Source of the DNA: Anabaena sp. UHCC 0204
Lineage (GTDB): Bacteria; Cyanobacteriota; Cyanobacteriia; Cyanobacteriales; Nostocaceae
Reading direction: 5' to 3'
Length of the DNA stretch: 64,000 nucleotides
Assembly: GCF_009711975.1 (NCBI RefSeq)
Contig: NZ_VIKW01000013.1
Location: 50,980-114,979, forward strand
Shown: positions 8,935 to 17,524 of the stretch, piece by piece
Position numbering within the stretch: the first letter of the stretch is position 1
Layout of the letters: every line of letters begins with the position of its first letter
The notes under the pieces: model-generated
What the model was told of the DNA's origin: nothing
Databases searched by the model: none
Seen by the model: only the letters and a program-made list of their open reading frames with translations
Made by a program: the position numbers and the translations under genes

Positions 8935-9911
8935 TGAGTTATCAATTTTCTTTTCGTTACTTTAGTCAAAAATTCACCAATCCCATTATTACTAATCATG
9001 GTATTTGGGAACTTAGAGAAAGCATAATTATCCGCTTGATTGATGACAAAAATAACGTTACTTGGGGGGAAATTCCCCCTATTTCTTGGTTTGGTTCAGA
9101 AACCATCCAACAAGCTTTAGATTTTTGTCATCAACTCCCAGAAACAATTACCAAAGAGATAATTTTCACAATTCCCGATAAATTACCAGCTTGTCAATTT
9201 GCTTTTGAATCAGCCTTAGAAAGTTCTTCAACCCACGAAGGTGGGTTTTGTTTGTGTAGCCATGACTTACAGTCGCCAGATACTTATAGCGGCTTATTAT
9301 CATCCGGAAAATCAGCGTTAAATCAATGGAGTAATTTATGGGAACAAGGATATAAAACATTTAAATGGAAAATTGGTGTTCATTATATAAATCAAGAATT
9401 AGAAATATTTGATTTATTAATTTCCAGTTTACCAGGATCAGCAAAATTACGTTTAGATGCTAATGGTGGACTTACTTATCAAGAAGCAGAATTATGGTTA
9501 AAAAAGTGTGATCAATTTTTACCCAAAATTGAATTTATCGAACAACCATTACCTCCAGACAAATTTACACAAATTCAGAAACTAAGTAATTCCTATTCTA
9601 CACCAATAGCCTTAGATGAAGCGATCGCCAATCTCCAACAATTAGAATCCTGTTTTCAGCAAGGTTGGCGCGGAATTTTTGTGATTAAACCGGGTATCAT
9701 TGGTTCACCATCTCGGTTAAGGGAATTTTGTAAAAAACATCAAATTGACGTTGTATTTTCATCTGTATTTGAAACCGAAATTGGTAGAAAAGCCGCACTA
9801 CAATTAGCAGCAGAACTATCTACAAATAATCGCGCGGTTGGTTTTGGAATTAATCACTTATTTAAACAGCAAGAATCAAACTGGCTAGAAAATCTATGGA
9901 AAACCTATTAA
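8898..9911 (+). CDS. menC: o-Succinylbenzoate synthase
   Basis: A member of the enolase superfamily, subfamily of mandelate racemase type. The catalytic lysine motif is FKWKIGV near residue 155 (KxK), then LRLDANGGL (first metal-binding Asp), EFIEQPLP (Glu) and ALDEAI (Asp-Glu), in the order expected for MenC, which dehydrates SHCHC to o-succinylbenzoate. The first ATG (8898) lies well inside menA; MSYQFSFRYFSQK at 8934, overlapping the menA stop, looks like the true start and fits the usual MenC N-terminus. It overlaps menE at the 3' end by 16 bases. Confidence 0.9.
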   Translation: MLIFRLRIYLGLMSYQFSFRYFSQKFTNPIITNHGIWELRESIIIRLIDDKNNVTWGEIPPISWFGSETIQQALDFCHQLPETITKEIIFTIPDKLPACQFAFESALESSSTHEGGFCLCSHDLQSPDTYSGLLSSGKSALNQWSNLWEQGYKTFKWKIGVHYINQELEIFDLLISSLPGSAKLRLDANGGLTYQEAELWLKKCDQFLPKIEFIEQPLPPDKFTQIQKLSNSYSTPIALDEAIANLQQLESCFQQGWRGIFVIKPGIIGSPSRLREFCKKHQIDVVFSSVFETEIGRKAALQLAAELSTNNRAVGFGINHLFKQQESNWLENLWKTY

Positions 9912-11221
9912 ATAATTTACAAAACCATGATTGGCTAATTTGTGATTATAGCCAAGAATTACCACAAATAGCAACAGAATTATATTTAAACTTCACTCAA
10001 TTATCAAACCCAAAAATCATCATTGCAGAAAAATCACCAGTGAGATTTTTAGCAAGTTTTATTGCTGCTTGTGCAGCTAAATGTCCAGTTTTTTTATGTA
10101 ATCCAGATTGGAGTCAAGATGAATGGGAACAAGTTTTTAATTTAGTTCAACCAGATATAGTTTTAGGAATTAGTTATAACTTGCCAAAATCACCAATTAG
10201 CAATTCCCAAACTACAATTCCCAATTCTATCATGATTCCTACAGGTGGTTCATCGGGAAAGATTAAATTTGCTATTCATACTTGGCAAACATTAACCGCA
10301 TCTGTGCAAGGTTTTACAGAATATTTTTCGATAAATTCAGTTAATTCTTTTTGTGTATTACCACTTTATCATGTAAGTGGATTAATGCAATTTATCCGTT
10401 CTTTGACAACAGGTGGAAAATTAGTAATTACCTCATATAAAACATTAGCATCTTCACAATTATCGCATATTAATCCAGCCGAATTTTTTATATCTTTAGT
10501 TCCTACCCAATTACAAATAATCCTCCAAAATCCCGAATTAACCCAATGGTTATCAAAGTTTTCTACTGTTCTTTTAGGAGGTGCGCCACCTTGGGATGAA
10601 TTATTAGAAAAAGCCAGATTTCATCAAATTAGATTAGCGCCTACCTATGGAATGACAGAAACCGCTTCTCAAATTGCCACCCTCAAACCTGATGAATTTT
10701 TACAAGGTAAATTTAATAGTGGAAAAATTCTTCCCCACGCCCAAATTATGATTGATAATCAATCAGGAAATATAAATATTCAAAGTCAATCTTTAGCTTT
10801 AGGTTATTATCCCCAAATATGGGAAAATAGAGATAATTTTACAGTTGATGATATTGGTTTTTTAGACAATCAAGGCTATTTACATATAGTAGGACGGAAT
10901 AGCGATAAAATTATTACAGGTGGTGAAAATGTTTATCCCACAGAAATTGAAACAGCAATTAGGAAAACTCAGATGGTAATTGATATCTGTGTAATTGGCA
11001 TACCTGATAAACATTGGGGACAAGCATTAACCGCTATTTATATTCCTAATAATAAAAATATTTCTTCCTTAGAAATTAAAACTCAACTAAAAAATCAACT
11101 TAGTAAATTCAAAATTCCCAAATATTGGATTTCCCTACCAAACTTACCTCGTAACGCCCAAGGTAAAATTAACCGTCAACAACTCCAACAAATAGCTGAA
11201 GAATTTCTGATCAATAATTAA
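9896..11221 (+). CDS. menE: o-Succinylbenzoate-CoA ligase
   Basis: A 441-residue acyl-adenylate-forming enzyme that activates o-succinylbenzoate with ATP and CoA. The P-loop-like motif is IMIPTGGSSGKIKFA near residue 115. APTYGMTETAS follows near residue 250, then DIGFLDNQGYLHIVGR and the terminal PRNAQGKINRQQ with the catalytic lysine. It is somewhat short for the family because the N-terminal domain is trimmed, which is usual for cyanobacterial MenE. It is the last gene of the overlapping menA-menC-menE operon. Confidence 0.92.
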   Translation: MENLLNNLQNHDWLICDYSQELPQIATELYLNFTQLSNPKIIIAEKSPVRFLASFIAACAAKCPVFLCNPDWSQDEWEQVFNLVQPDIVLGISYNLPKSPISNSQTTIPNSIMIPTGGSSGKIKFAIHTWQTLTASVQGFTEYFSINSVNSFCVLPLYHVSGLMQFIRSLTTGGKLVITSYKTLASSQLSHINPAEFFISLVPTQLQIILQNPELTQWLSKFSTVLLGGAPPWDELLEKARFHQIRLAPTYGMTETASQIATLKPDEFLQGKFNSGKILPHAQIMIDNQSGNINIQSQSLALGYYPQIWENRDNFTVDDIGFLDNQGYLHIVGRNSDKIITGGENVYPTEIETAIRKTQMVIDICVIGIPDKHWGQALTAIYIPNNKNISSLEIKTQLKNQLSKFKIPKYWISLPNLPRNAQGKINRQQLQQIAEEFLINN

Positions 11222-11325
11222 TTAGGTTGGCATTAAAAATTGTCGTTACTAACAAGGGAACAAGAAAGAGATTTTGGGATATTTTACTTTTCATTACATA
11301 TTATTATTCTTTCTTCCTGAACTGT

Positions 11326-11383
11326 ACGGGCGAAGCATTCGACAATAGCCTTGGATAAAAATGGATAATTTGTCGCCCCTACG
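11326..11383. repeat. Dispersed palindromic repeat with GGGCGAAGCATTCG
   Basis: The segment starts with a GGGCGAAGCATTCG arm and ends with TTTGTCGCCCCTACG, which partly pairs back. The same core occurs in both orientations at 43455-43546, so this is a dispersed repeat family rather than a gene-specific terminator. Confidence 0.6.
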
Positions 11384-11389
11384 CCTAAA

Positions 11390-11839
11390 TTACATAACCT
11401 CCTCCCTTGACTTTCTTCTCTCTGTGATCTCTGCGTCTCTGTGGTTCGTTTCCAACCAATTGTGCATATAATCTGGTAATTCCTGCTTAGTTCTACTACT
11501 CACATCAATACAAACGTGCCGAGTAATTGCCTTTGCAACTATCACCTCATCTATGGTAATTTTATAGGTAATTTCAAACTTCTCTAAACCTATTTTTTGA
11601 GGTGATAAACTAATTACTAAATTGTCACCACAATACATAGGACGTAAAAAATCAACACTTGCATGGACGATAGGAAAAGCCATAGATGGATTAGTAAAAA
11701 AAGCTTTGATATTAATGTTTGAATTTGCTAATGATTCTTCATAGACTTCATGGCATATTCCCAAAACATTGGCAAAGTAAACTACTCCAGCCGCATCAGT
11801 ATCTTGAAATCTGACAGTTCGATGATAATGAAAACACAT
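11390..11839 (-). CDS. Hotdog thioesterase, probable DHNA-CoA hydrolase
   Basis: A 149-residue single hotdog-domain protein of the 4-hydroxybenzoyl-CoA thioesterase type. The active-site segment [16 protein letters not shown] near residue 15 holds the conserved Asp, and a family-typical segment ([12 protein letters not shown]) lies near residue 75. Cyanobacterial homologues next to men genes release 1,4-dihydroxy-2-naphthoate from its CoA ester, the step before MenA. The convergent position beside menE supports that role. The last dozen residues ([15 protein letters not shown]) are charged and come from a stretch resembling dispersed intergenic sequence (TCTCTGTGATCTCTGCGTC), so the C-terminus may be recently extended. 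Confidence 0.82.
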   Translation of the reverse strand: MCFHYHRTVRFQDTDAAGVVYFANVLGICHEVYEESLANSNINIKAFFTNPSMAFPIVHASVDFLRPMYCGDNLVISLSPQKIGLEKFEITYKITIDEVIVAKAITRHVCIDVSSRTKQELPDYMHNWLETNHRDAEITERRKSREEVM

Positions 11840-11957
11840 TTGCTAAAATTCCTCTCAAACTGGTTCAATTTTTCCACCCAGTTGGCCAAAGCTAACTTTA
11901 GCTTTTATTTGTTTATTTAAGGACTATTTTAGCATAAAAATCATATTGTAAAATAAG

Positions 11958-13220
11958 TTAATTTTTCATACCCTTAAACCGTTCTTTTGCCTCTGTAAAA
12001 GCTTCTTGCATCACTGTTTGAATTTTTTGAGGATCGGGCTTTTTTCCACCCATTAAATCACCAAAATAGACACAAGCAGCTTCACCTAAAGACCATGTGT
12101 AAGCACCTGCCCAAGAGGCTGCAATAACGCTACCAAAACCAGGGATAAATTTAATTAATTCCCGTGCTACGGCTTGGGCTAAAAAACCACCTGCGATCGC
12201 ACTCACAACACCCCCAGCTTGAGATGGTGTTAAAGTTTGTCCATATAATTTACCCAATAATCCCACCATTGATACTTGCAATGTCGTTAAAACTGGCATA
12301 GTTGCAAAAGGTAAAGGTACTGCGGCTAAAGTCGCAGCCATAATCGAAAATGGCAAAATATAACGTCTGCCGGCATCTCGATAAATATTACCTAATTTTT
12401 CTCCAGCTTGTTGATCTAATAATTGATAAATTGCCTTTGATTCTGCTTCCGGGAGAAGTTCCGCTAAATTATCTCGTAATGCTTCTAAACCGTAAAATAC
12501 GGGATTATAATCATCTTCTTCTAAAGTAAAATCAATCAAAATAGCACTATTATATAAACCTGCAAAATTTTCTTTAATAGCGATAAATGCGCGGTTTAAT
12601 TCTGTAAAATCTGGAGGATAATCAGGATGATTTATAATTTCTGGTGGATAAACTTCATGTAAGCAAGTTACCACCAATAAACAGGGAATATTTGGATATT
12701 TTTGGCGTAATTTTTGGGCAATTTGTCGGAGAGTATCAGTTGCAAAATCATTAATTTTGACAGTGATAATCAGCACTCTAGCTTTATTCGTTTCCTGTTG
12801 TAAATCACCTATTAATTCTTGAATAATTGCTTCAGTATCTTGACTGACATCTCCTAACCCGACTGTATCTGTAAAAATCAGTAATGGTAAATCATTGGAG
12901 GGATATGCGTAACGTTGGGTATTTTGGGTATGGGGACGAAAACCCTGTCCGATAATTTCCGCAGATACTCCAGTTAAACCCCTAACAATGGAACTTTTAC
13001 CTGCTTGGGGTTTTCCTAAAAGTAAAGCTTCTGTAGTTGGTAATTCAGCGCGAATAGTTGCGAGAATTTCCGCAACTTGAGTATCACTAACACTAAACCA
13101 TTGTCCTACAGTTTGCGTTACTTGTTCTAGAGGTAAAATTTGGGTTAATTTACCAGTGGCTTGATTAAAAACTCCTGTAACCTTTTTTTTCCAGGAATTA
13201 TCATCACTTTGTTCAGTCAT
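11958..13220 (-). CDS. GTPase with C-terminal DUF697 domain
   Basis: A protein of 420 residues counted from the ATG at 13220; a GTG three codons earlier is also open, but GGGAG is spaced better for the ATG. G1 is LLGKPQAGKSSIVRGL, G3 is FTDTVGLGD, and a G4-like strand VVTCLHE follows. These fit a small GTPase of the Era/Obg-like class fused to a DUF697 region with two hydrophobic helices (LPFSIMAATLAAVPLPFATMP and the GGVVSAIAGGFLAQ segment). Such proteins are membrane-associated and of unknown cellular role, common in cyanobacteria. It stands alone, with about 110 bases to each neighbour. Confidence 0.82.
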   Translation of the reverse strand: MTEQSDDNSWKKKVTGVFNQATGKLTQILPLEQVTQTVGQWFSVSDTQVAEILATIRAELPTTEALLLGKPQAGKSSIVRGLTGVSAEIIGQGFRPHTQNTQRYAYPSNDLPLLIFTDTVGLGDVSQDTEAIIQELIGDLQQETNKARVLIITVKINDFATDTLRQIAQKLRQKYPNIPCLLVVTCLHEVYPPEIINHPDYPPDFTELNRAFIAIKENFAGLYNSAILIDFTLEEDDYNPVFYGLEALRDNLAELLPEAESKAIYQLLDQQAGEKLGNIYRDAGRRYILPFSIMAATLAAVPLPFATMPVLTTLQVSMVGLLGKLYGQTLTPSQAGGVVSAIAGGFLAQAVARELIKFIPGFGSVIAASWAGAYTWSLGEAACVYFGDLMGGKKPDPQKIQTVMQEAFTEAKERFKGMKN

Positions 13221-13319
13221 AAACTTCACTCCCTACAATTTGATAGAGAATATTTTTAGGAATTGTACATATAATACTATTTTAATGACCAAAAAATAAG
13301 GCTAAAATTAAGATAAAAA

Positions 13320-13347
13320 GTTGGGTTTCACTTCGTTTAACCCAACC
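13320..13347. repeat. Dispersed hairpin repeat GTTGGGTT..AACCCAAC
   Basis: Arms GTTGGGTTT and AACCCAACC around CACTTCGTTT. A sister copy with the same arms lies at 21947-21974 between two mycosporine genes, so this is a REP-like family. It may end transcription of the GTPase/EVE region or simply be mobile. Confidence 0.7.
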
Positions 13348-13356
13348 TACAATTTT

Positions 13357-13824
13357 TTAAATATTCCTTCCTATTTCTAAAATCCTCCTTCCGACTGATT
13401 CAATTACAGGAGTTATAGATAAACGATTACCTTTTTTGACTACTAATAATTCATCATCACTAAACTTTGCTTTGAGTGTTGATAGTGAAAGGGGATTATT
13501 AAAAACTTCCACAAATTCCACCTTTACTGTTTGCCAACGTGGGGATTCAGGGGTTGATTTAGCATCATAATATTTACTATTTATATCAAATTGTGTCGGG
13601 TCAGCAATGCCTGTTTCCACTATCCGCATTAAGCCAAAAATACCCGGTGGTTCAGCATTAGAATGATAGAAAAATGCTAAATCTCCTATTTGCATTTGTC
13701 TCAGAAAATTACGTGCTTGATAATTACGCACACCGTCCCAAATTGTCTTACCTTGTTGTTGTAAATCAGTAATACTATATACTGATGGTTCTGACTTCAT
13801 TAACCAATAATTAATTGCATTCAT
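13357..13824 (-). CDS. EVE domain protein
   Basis: A 155-residue protein that is essentially one EVE domain (PUA-like fold). NYWLMKSEPSVYSI at the start, TIWDGVRNYQARNFLRQM, GDLAFFYHSN, GIFGLMRIVETG and SPRWQTVKVEFV are all in the usual order. EVE proteins are thought to bind modified bases in nucleic acid. The ATG at 13824 is chosen because the longer frame from 13860 adds residues read out of a palindromic repeat (GACGTTCCATGGAACGTC) that covers the upstream codons. The downstream neighbour is the hairpin repeat at 13320. Confidence 0.85.
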   Translation of the reverse strand: MNAINYWLMKSEPSVYSITDLQQQGKTIWDGVRNYQARNFLRQMQIGDLAFFYHSNAEPPGIFGLMRIVETGIADPTQFDINSKYYDAKSTPESPRWQTVKVEFVEVFNNPLSLSTLKAKFSDDELLVVKKGNRLSITPVIESVGRRILEIGRNI

Positions 13825-13852
13825 CTCATCATTAATTTCATGACTATAAAGA

Positions 13853-13870
13853 CGTTCCATGGAACGTCTC
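13853..13870. repeat. Perfect palindrome GACGTTCCATGGAACGTC
   Basis: An 18-base perfect inverted repeat between the EVE gene and leuD. It could serve as a bidirectional terminator or belong to a dispersed palindrome family. It overlaps an artificial upstream start of the EVE reading frame. Confidence 0.7.
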
Positions 13871-13891
13871 TACTTTTTCACGGGATATCCT

Positions 13892-14500
13892 CTAAATCGC
13901 GGCTAAATTCCCCCAACCAATGTAAGGTAATTTCGCTGCTGTTGCTTTTACCTGTTGGGCATTCGCTACTAACTGTCCGCAAGCGTCCCAAGTTCCGGCA
14001 ATAAAGGCGCTTCTTGTACCTTCACTCATGACAACTGAAACTGTTAAATCACCAATTTGCACTTGCAATTTTTCCAAATTTATGGTAAAGGGTTCTTGGG
14101 GATTAGCGATCGCTCTTTCTTGCAGTTGTTTAACTATTTCCGCGTCAGCCGTTACGCATGGTATCCCCATGGCGACGCAGTTACCAAAGAATATTTCCGC
14201 AAAGCTTTCACCAATCAGGGCTTTTATTCCCCATTTGGCTAGGGCTTGGGGTGCGTGTTCTCTTGATGAACCACAGCCAAAATTGCGGTTAGCTATGAGG
14301 ATTTTCGCGCCTTGATAATGGATTTGGTCAAATGGGTGTTGACCGTTTAAGGCTTTTCTGTCGTCAATAAATACCCCTTCTCCTAAGCCGTCAAAGGTGA
14401 CTGCTTTTAAGTAGCGGGCGGGTATAATTCTGTCGGTGTCTATGTCGTTACCAATGAGGGGAACGGCGTTACCGGATATTTGTTTTACTTCACTTACCAT
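13892..14500 (-). CDS. leuD: 3-Isopropylmalate dehydratase small subunit
   Basis: A 202-residue swivel-domain protein of the aconitase superfamily. [14 protein letters not shown] near residue 18 and [15 protein letters not shown] near residue 75 are the substrate-binding signatures. Together with LeuC it isomerises 2-isopropylmalate to 3-isopropylmalate in leucine synthesis. It follows leuC by about 107 bases on the same strand, so co-transcription is likely. The gap between them is filled with tandem repeats. Confidence 0.95.
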   Translation of the reverse strand: MVSEVKQISGNAVPLIGNDIDTDRIIPARYLKAVTFDGLGEGVFIDDRKALNGQHPFDQIHYQGAKILIANRNFGCGSSREHAPQALAKWGIKALIGESFAEIFFGNCVAMGIPCVTADAEIVKQLQERAIANPQEPFTINLEKLQVQIGDLTVSVVMSEGTRSAFIAGTWDACGQLVANAQQVKATAAKLPYIGWGNLAAI

Positions 14501-14504
14501 TGGT

Positions 14505-14607
14505 TGTCAGTTGTTAGTTGTCAGTTGCAAAAGAATATTTTTCTCCCCTACTCCCCCTACTCCCCCTACTCCCTTCTTACTGTCACCTGTCACCTGTCAC
14601 CTGTCAC
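14505..14607. repeat. Tandem repeats in the leuC-leuD gap
   Basis: Three short repeat types follow each other: TGTCAGTTG/TTAGT units, CTACTCCCC units and CACCTGT heptamers. All three also occur elsewhere in the window (for example 41394-41510), so this looks like a landing site for short tandem repeats inside an operon. Confidence 0.85.
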
Positions 14608-16011
14608 CTAAAGCAGTTCCCTCACGTCGGCGACTTCACCTTTAATGGCTGCTGTAGCTACCATTGCGGGACTCATGAGGAGGGTACGACCGGAGGATGA
14701 TCCTTGTCTTCCTTTGAAGTTACGGTTGGAGGAGGAGGCGCTGATTTGTCTTCCTTGGAGTTTGTCGGGGTTCATGGCTAAACACATGGAACAGCCTGGT
14801 TCTCTCCACTCGAAGCCGGCTGCAACGAAGATTTTATCTAGTCCTTCGGCTTCGGCTTCTTTTTTGACTCTTTCTGAACCGGGAACGACGAAGGCTTTAA
14901 CTCCGGCTGCAACTTGGCGACCTTGGGCGATTTTGGCGGCTTCTCTGAGGTCGCTTATGCGTCCGTTGGTGCAGCTACCGATAAAGCAAACGTCAATTTT
15001 TGTGCCTTGAATGGGTTGACCTGGATAGAGATCCATGTAGCTATATGCTTCTTCGGCTATGAAGCGGTCTTCTTCTAGGAGTTCTGCGGCTGTAGGGACT
15101 TTTTCATCTACGCCTATTCCTTGACCTGGTGTAATTCCCCATGTAACGGTGGGGGGAATATCTCCGGCATTAAATACTACTACATCATCATATTCGGCAT
15201 CAGCATGACTACTGAGGGATTCCCACCAAGCCAGGGCTTTTTCCCAGTCTGCACCTTTGGGGGCGAAGTCTCTATTTTTTAGGTAGTCGTAGGTAATTTG
15301 ATCAGGGTTGACGTATCCGCATCTTGCACCGCCTTCTATGGCCATGTTACAAACGGTCATCCGTTCTTCCATGTTCATTTGTGCAAAGGTTGTTCCTGCA
15401 AATTCATAAGCGTAGCCTACGCCACCTTTTACGCCCAGGGTACGGATAATATGCAAAATTACGTCTTTGGCGTAAACTCCGGGTTTTAAGTTACCGTTAA
15501 CTTCGATTTTGCGGACTTTGAGTTTAGATAATGATAGGGTTTGAGAGGCGAGTACGTCTCTAACTTGGCTTGTACCGATACCAAAGGCGATCGCTCCAAA
15601 TGCACCATGACTTGATGTATGGCTATCTCCACAAGCGATCGTCATCCCCGGTTGAGTTAGTCCCAATTCGGGGGCGATGACGTGAACTATACCTTGATTT
15701 CCTGAACCAATATTGTAAAATGTTATGTCATTTTCTTGACAACTTTTTTCTAATGCCTGGATCATTTCTTCAGCCATACTATCCACAAAGGGACGGGCTT
15801 GGTTTTCTGTGGGAACGATATGATCTACTGTGGCTATGGTTCTTTCTGGGAATAATACTTTTAAATCCCTTCCTTTAAGCATAGCAAAGGCTTGGGGACT
15901 CGTAACTTCATGAATAAGATGTAGTCCAATAAATAGTTGTGTTAATCCTGATGGCAGTGTACCAACGGTGTGTAAGTCCCAAACTTTGTCAAATAGTGTA
16001 CCTTTGCTCAT
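14608..16011 (-). CDS. leuC: 3-Isopropylmalate dehydratase large subunit
   Basis: A 467-residue [4Fe-4S] dehydratase. [20 protein letters not shown] near residue 130 is the aconitase signature. The cluster ligands are in [13 protein letters not shown] near residue 345 and [13 protein letters not shown] near residue 405 (CxxC). It forms the active enzyme with LeuD, encoded just downstream. Length and motif order are normal. The C-terminus (VADVRELL) abuts the tandem-repeat block. Confidence 0.96.
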   Translation of the reverse strand: MSKGTLFDKVWDLHTVGTLPSGLTQLFIGLHLIHEVTSPQAFAMLKGRDLKVLFPERTIATVDHIVPTENQARPFVDSMAEEMIQALEKSCQENDITFYNIGSGNQGIVHVIAPELGLTQPGMTIACGDSHTSSHGAFGAIAFGIGTSQVRDVLASQTLSLSKLKVRKIEVNGNLKPGVYAKDVILHIIRTLGVKGGVGYAYEFAGTTFAQMNMEERMTVCNMAIEGGARCGYVNPDQITYDYLKNRDFAPKGADWEKALAWWESLSSHADAEYDDVVVFNAGDIPPTVTWGITPGQGIGVDEKVPTAAELLEEDRFIAEEAYSYMDLYPGQPIQGTKIDVCFIGSCTNGRISDLREAAKIAQGRQVAAGVKAFVVPGSERVKKEAEAEGLDKIFVAAGFEWREPGCSMCLAMNPDKLQGRQISASSSNRNFKGRQGSSSGRTLLMSPAMVATAAIKGEVADVRELL

Positions 16012-16130
16012 ATATCAATCTATATTAAAGGAGTCGGATTTTTGATTTTATCAGAAAATGGCACTTGTGAATTAAAATTTCATCATTCAAACTTAAAAAA
16101 GTAGATCACATTATCAATTGTTGATTAATA

Positions 16131-16258
16131 AGACCTACGCAAAATATCTCTGAAACCCTCTTTATCTTCGTGTCCTTCGTTTCTTCGTGGTTCGTTTCTT
16201 CATGGTATGTCTTCGACACACTTTGCAAACGTTCTTTCGTGACTTGTGCGTAAGTCCT
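16131..16258. mobile_element. 128-bp MITE with 8-bp target duplication
   Basis: The ends are imperfect inverted repeats: AGACCTACGCA at 16131 and TGCGTAAGTCCT ending at 16258. Immediately outside lies a perfect 8-base direct repeat GATTAATA (16123-16130 and 16259-16266), the mark of a transposition event. The inside has no coding capacity and contains TTCGTTTCTTCGTGG-type sequence seen in dispersed cyanobacterial repeats. The partner transposase is not in this window. Confidence 0.8.
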
Positions 16259-16322
16259 GATTAATATTCATTGTCATCTTAAAAATCCTTAAATCCTCGA
16301 AATCTTAATTCAGACAATAAAA

Positions 16323-16991
16323 TTACCTGACATTTCTCACCAAGAAATCTGCTTGTCCACAACTTCTGCGAGAACGTTTCAAAATCTCTTCGCTACAAAT
16401 ACCAGCTTTTCCATCTTTAGAATAGCAAAAAAACACTTCTTGCAAAAATCTCCCCGAATCTGAACAATAAGGCGCTATACCATTAACCGTTAATTCACTA
16501 TTAGCACTTATAAATGTACTTTTCAAACCTTGAATTGTTGTCCGAAAAGGTTTAGCCGGGCGATTATAAGCCGTGGGAATAGCTACAGAACTTTTTAACT
16601 TTTTACTTAATACTAAATATCCTTGAGGAGTTGTTCCCGCACAAGTTCCATGTTTTTGCCATTGATGATTATAAAGCTTATCATTGGGATATAAACCTGG
16701 AAATTGTTGCTTGATTGTTGGGCTTAATTTCTCTGTTGAACAATTAGCAGGATAGCCTTTTTGATATTGTGGCCATAAACCGTGCAGAACAAAACCCAGT
16801 TTTTTTCCGGAATTACACTGTTGTTGGTCACGCTGACCATTTTTTGCACAATAGTCAGGAGACCAAGAAAGGGCGAGGACGTAAAGATCAAATCTTCCTG
16901 GAGTCCCCCGATTTTGAGCGATTGCACTATTAGATATAGTTAAGCTAGTTATCAAAAATGAAGATATAGCTAAAATAGTCTTGATTCGCAT
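16323..16991 (-). CDS. Secreted RNase T2 family ribonuclease
   Basis: A 222-residue protein. The start is set at the ATG at 16991 because MRIKTILAISSFLITSLTIS is a clean signal peptide ending near SAIAQ; a longer frame adds twelve unlikely residues. The two T2 active-site motifs are present: FVLHGLWPQY (CAS I) and WQKHGTC (CAS II), each with its catalytic histidine, plus several paired cysteines. It should cleave single-stranded RNA through a 2',3'-cyclic phosphate in the periplasm or outside the cell, perhaps for nutrient scavenging. It stands alone. The downstream side holds the MITE. Confidence 0.92.
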   Translation of the reverse strand: MRIKTILAISSFLITSLTISNSAIAQNRGTPGRFDLYVLALSWSPDYCAKNGQRDQQQCNSGKKLGFVLHGLWPQYQKGYPANCSTEKLSPTIKQQFPGLYPNDKLYNHQWQKHGTCAGTTPQGYLVLSKKLKSSVAIPTAYNRPAKPFRTTIQGLKSTFISANSELTVNGIAPYCSDSGRFLQEVFFCYSKDGKAGICSEEILKRSRRSCGQADFLVRNVR

Positions 16992-17211
16992 ATTCCCAAT
17001 TATTTGCTTCTGGTTTAATACCGACAAAAATATACCTATAGGATCTTCTCACCATTCTTTGTGTTGGTGCGTTTTGTTACGAAAATATTACAGTGAGGAA
17101 TACCTCACCTATTTTAGGGGCATACACACCAGAAAATTATTTGCAACTTCTGTTAACAATCTGTTATGTTTATTTACATAAGGTTACAAAAGTAAAAAAC
17201 GAGGTTCTCGA

Positions 17212-17439
17212 ATGGCTATTTTAATTTCTCTATTAGTTGTTGGTTGGGTAGCTGTTTCCGTTATCGGTTCTCTAGCTTATTTCATGGGTGAACAAAGCAA
17301 GCCCATTCACGAACGCAACTGGGCTTCTGATAAATTTGCAACTTTGGCTAAATCTATCACTGGCTTAGATATAGATTACACTCAACGCACACCCGCCTAT
17401 GCTATTGATGCTTATAACAGCCGCAACTTACCCAGATAG
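17212..17439 (+). CDS. Psb35-related small thylakoid membrane protein
   Basis: A 75-residue protein with one N-terminal membrane helix (ISLLVVGWVAVSVIGSLAYF), then GEQSKPIHERNW and a short soluble tail with conserved-looking PAYAIDAYNSRNL. I match it to the small cyanobacterial family named photosystem II Psb35-related, in which PIHERNW after the helix is characteristic; this is from memory and unverified. Psb35 has been linked to the CP47 assembly module. It is monocistronic, with a clear terminator right after the stop. Confidence 0.6.
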   Translation: MAILISLLVVGWVAVSVIGSLAYFMGEQSKPIHERNWASDKFATLAKSITGLDIDYTQRTPAYAIDAYNSRNLPR

Positions 17440-17475
17440 GATCTAGCGACAATTTGACAAAATGTGTATAAAAAT

Positions 17476-17504
17476 AACCCCCAGTCACAATCCTGGGGGT
17501 TTTG
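17476..17504 (+). terminator. Intrinsic terminator of the Psb35-like gene
   Basis: The stem AACCCCCAG / CTGGGGGTT closes a TCACAATC loop and is followed by TTGCTTTGTT. It lies 37 bases after the stop codon. Confidence 0.85.
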
Positions 17505-17524
17505 CTTTGTTCCCTATTCCCTAA

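Noticed and set aside
13824-13860. Upstream start for the EVE protein
   Set aside because: The added codons read through a palindromic repeat, and the EVE domain begins right after the later ATG.
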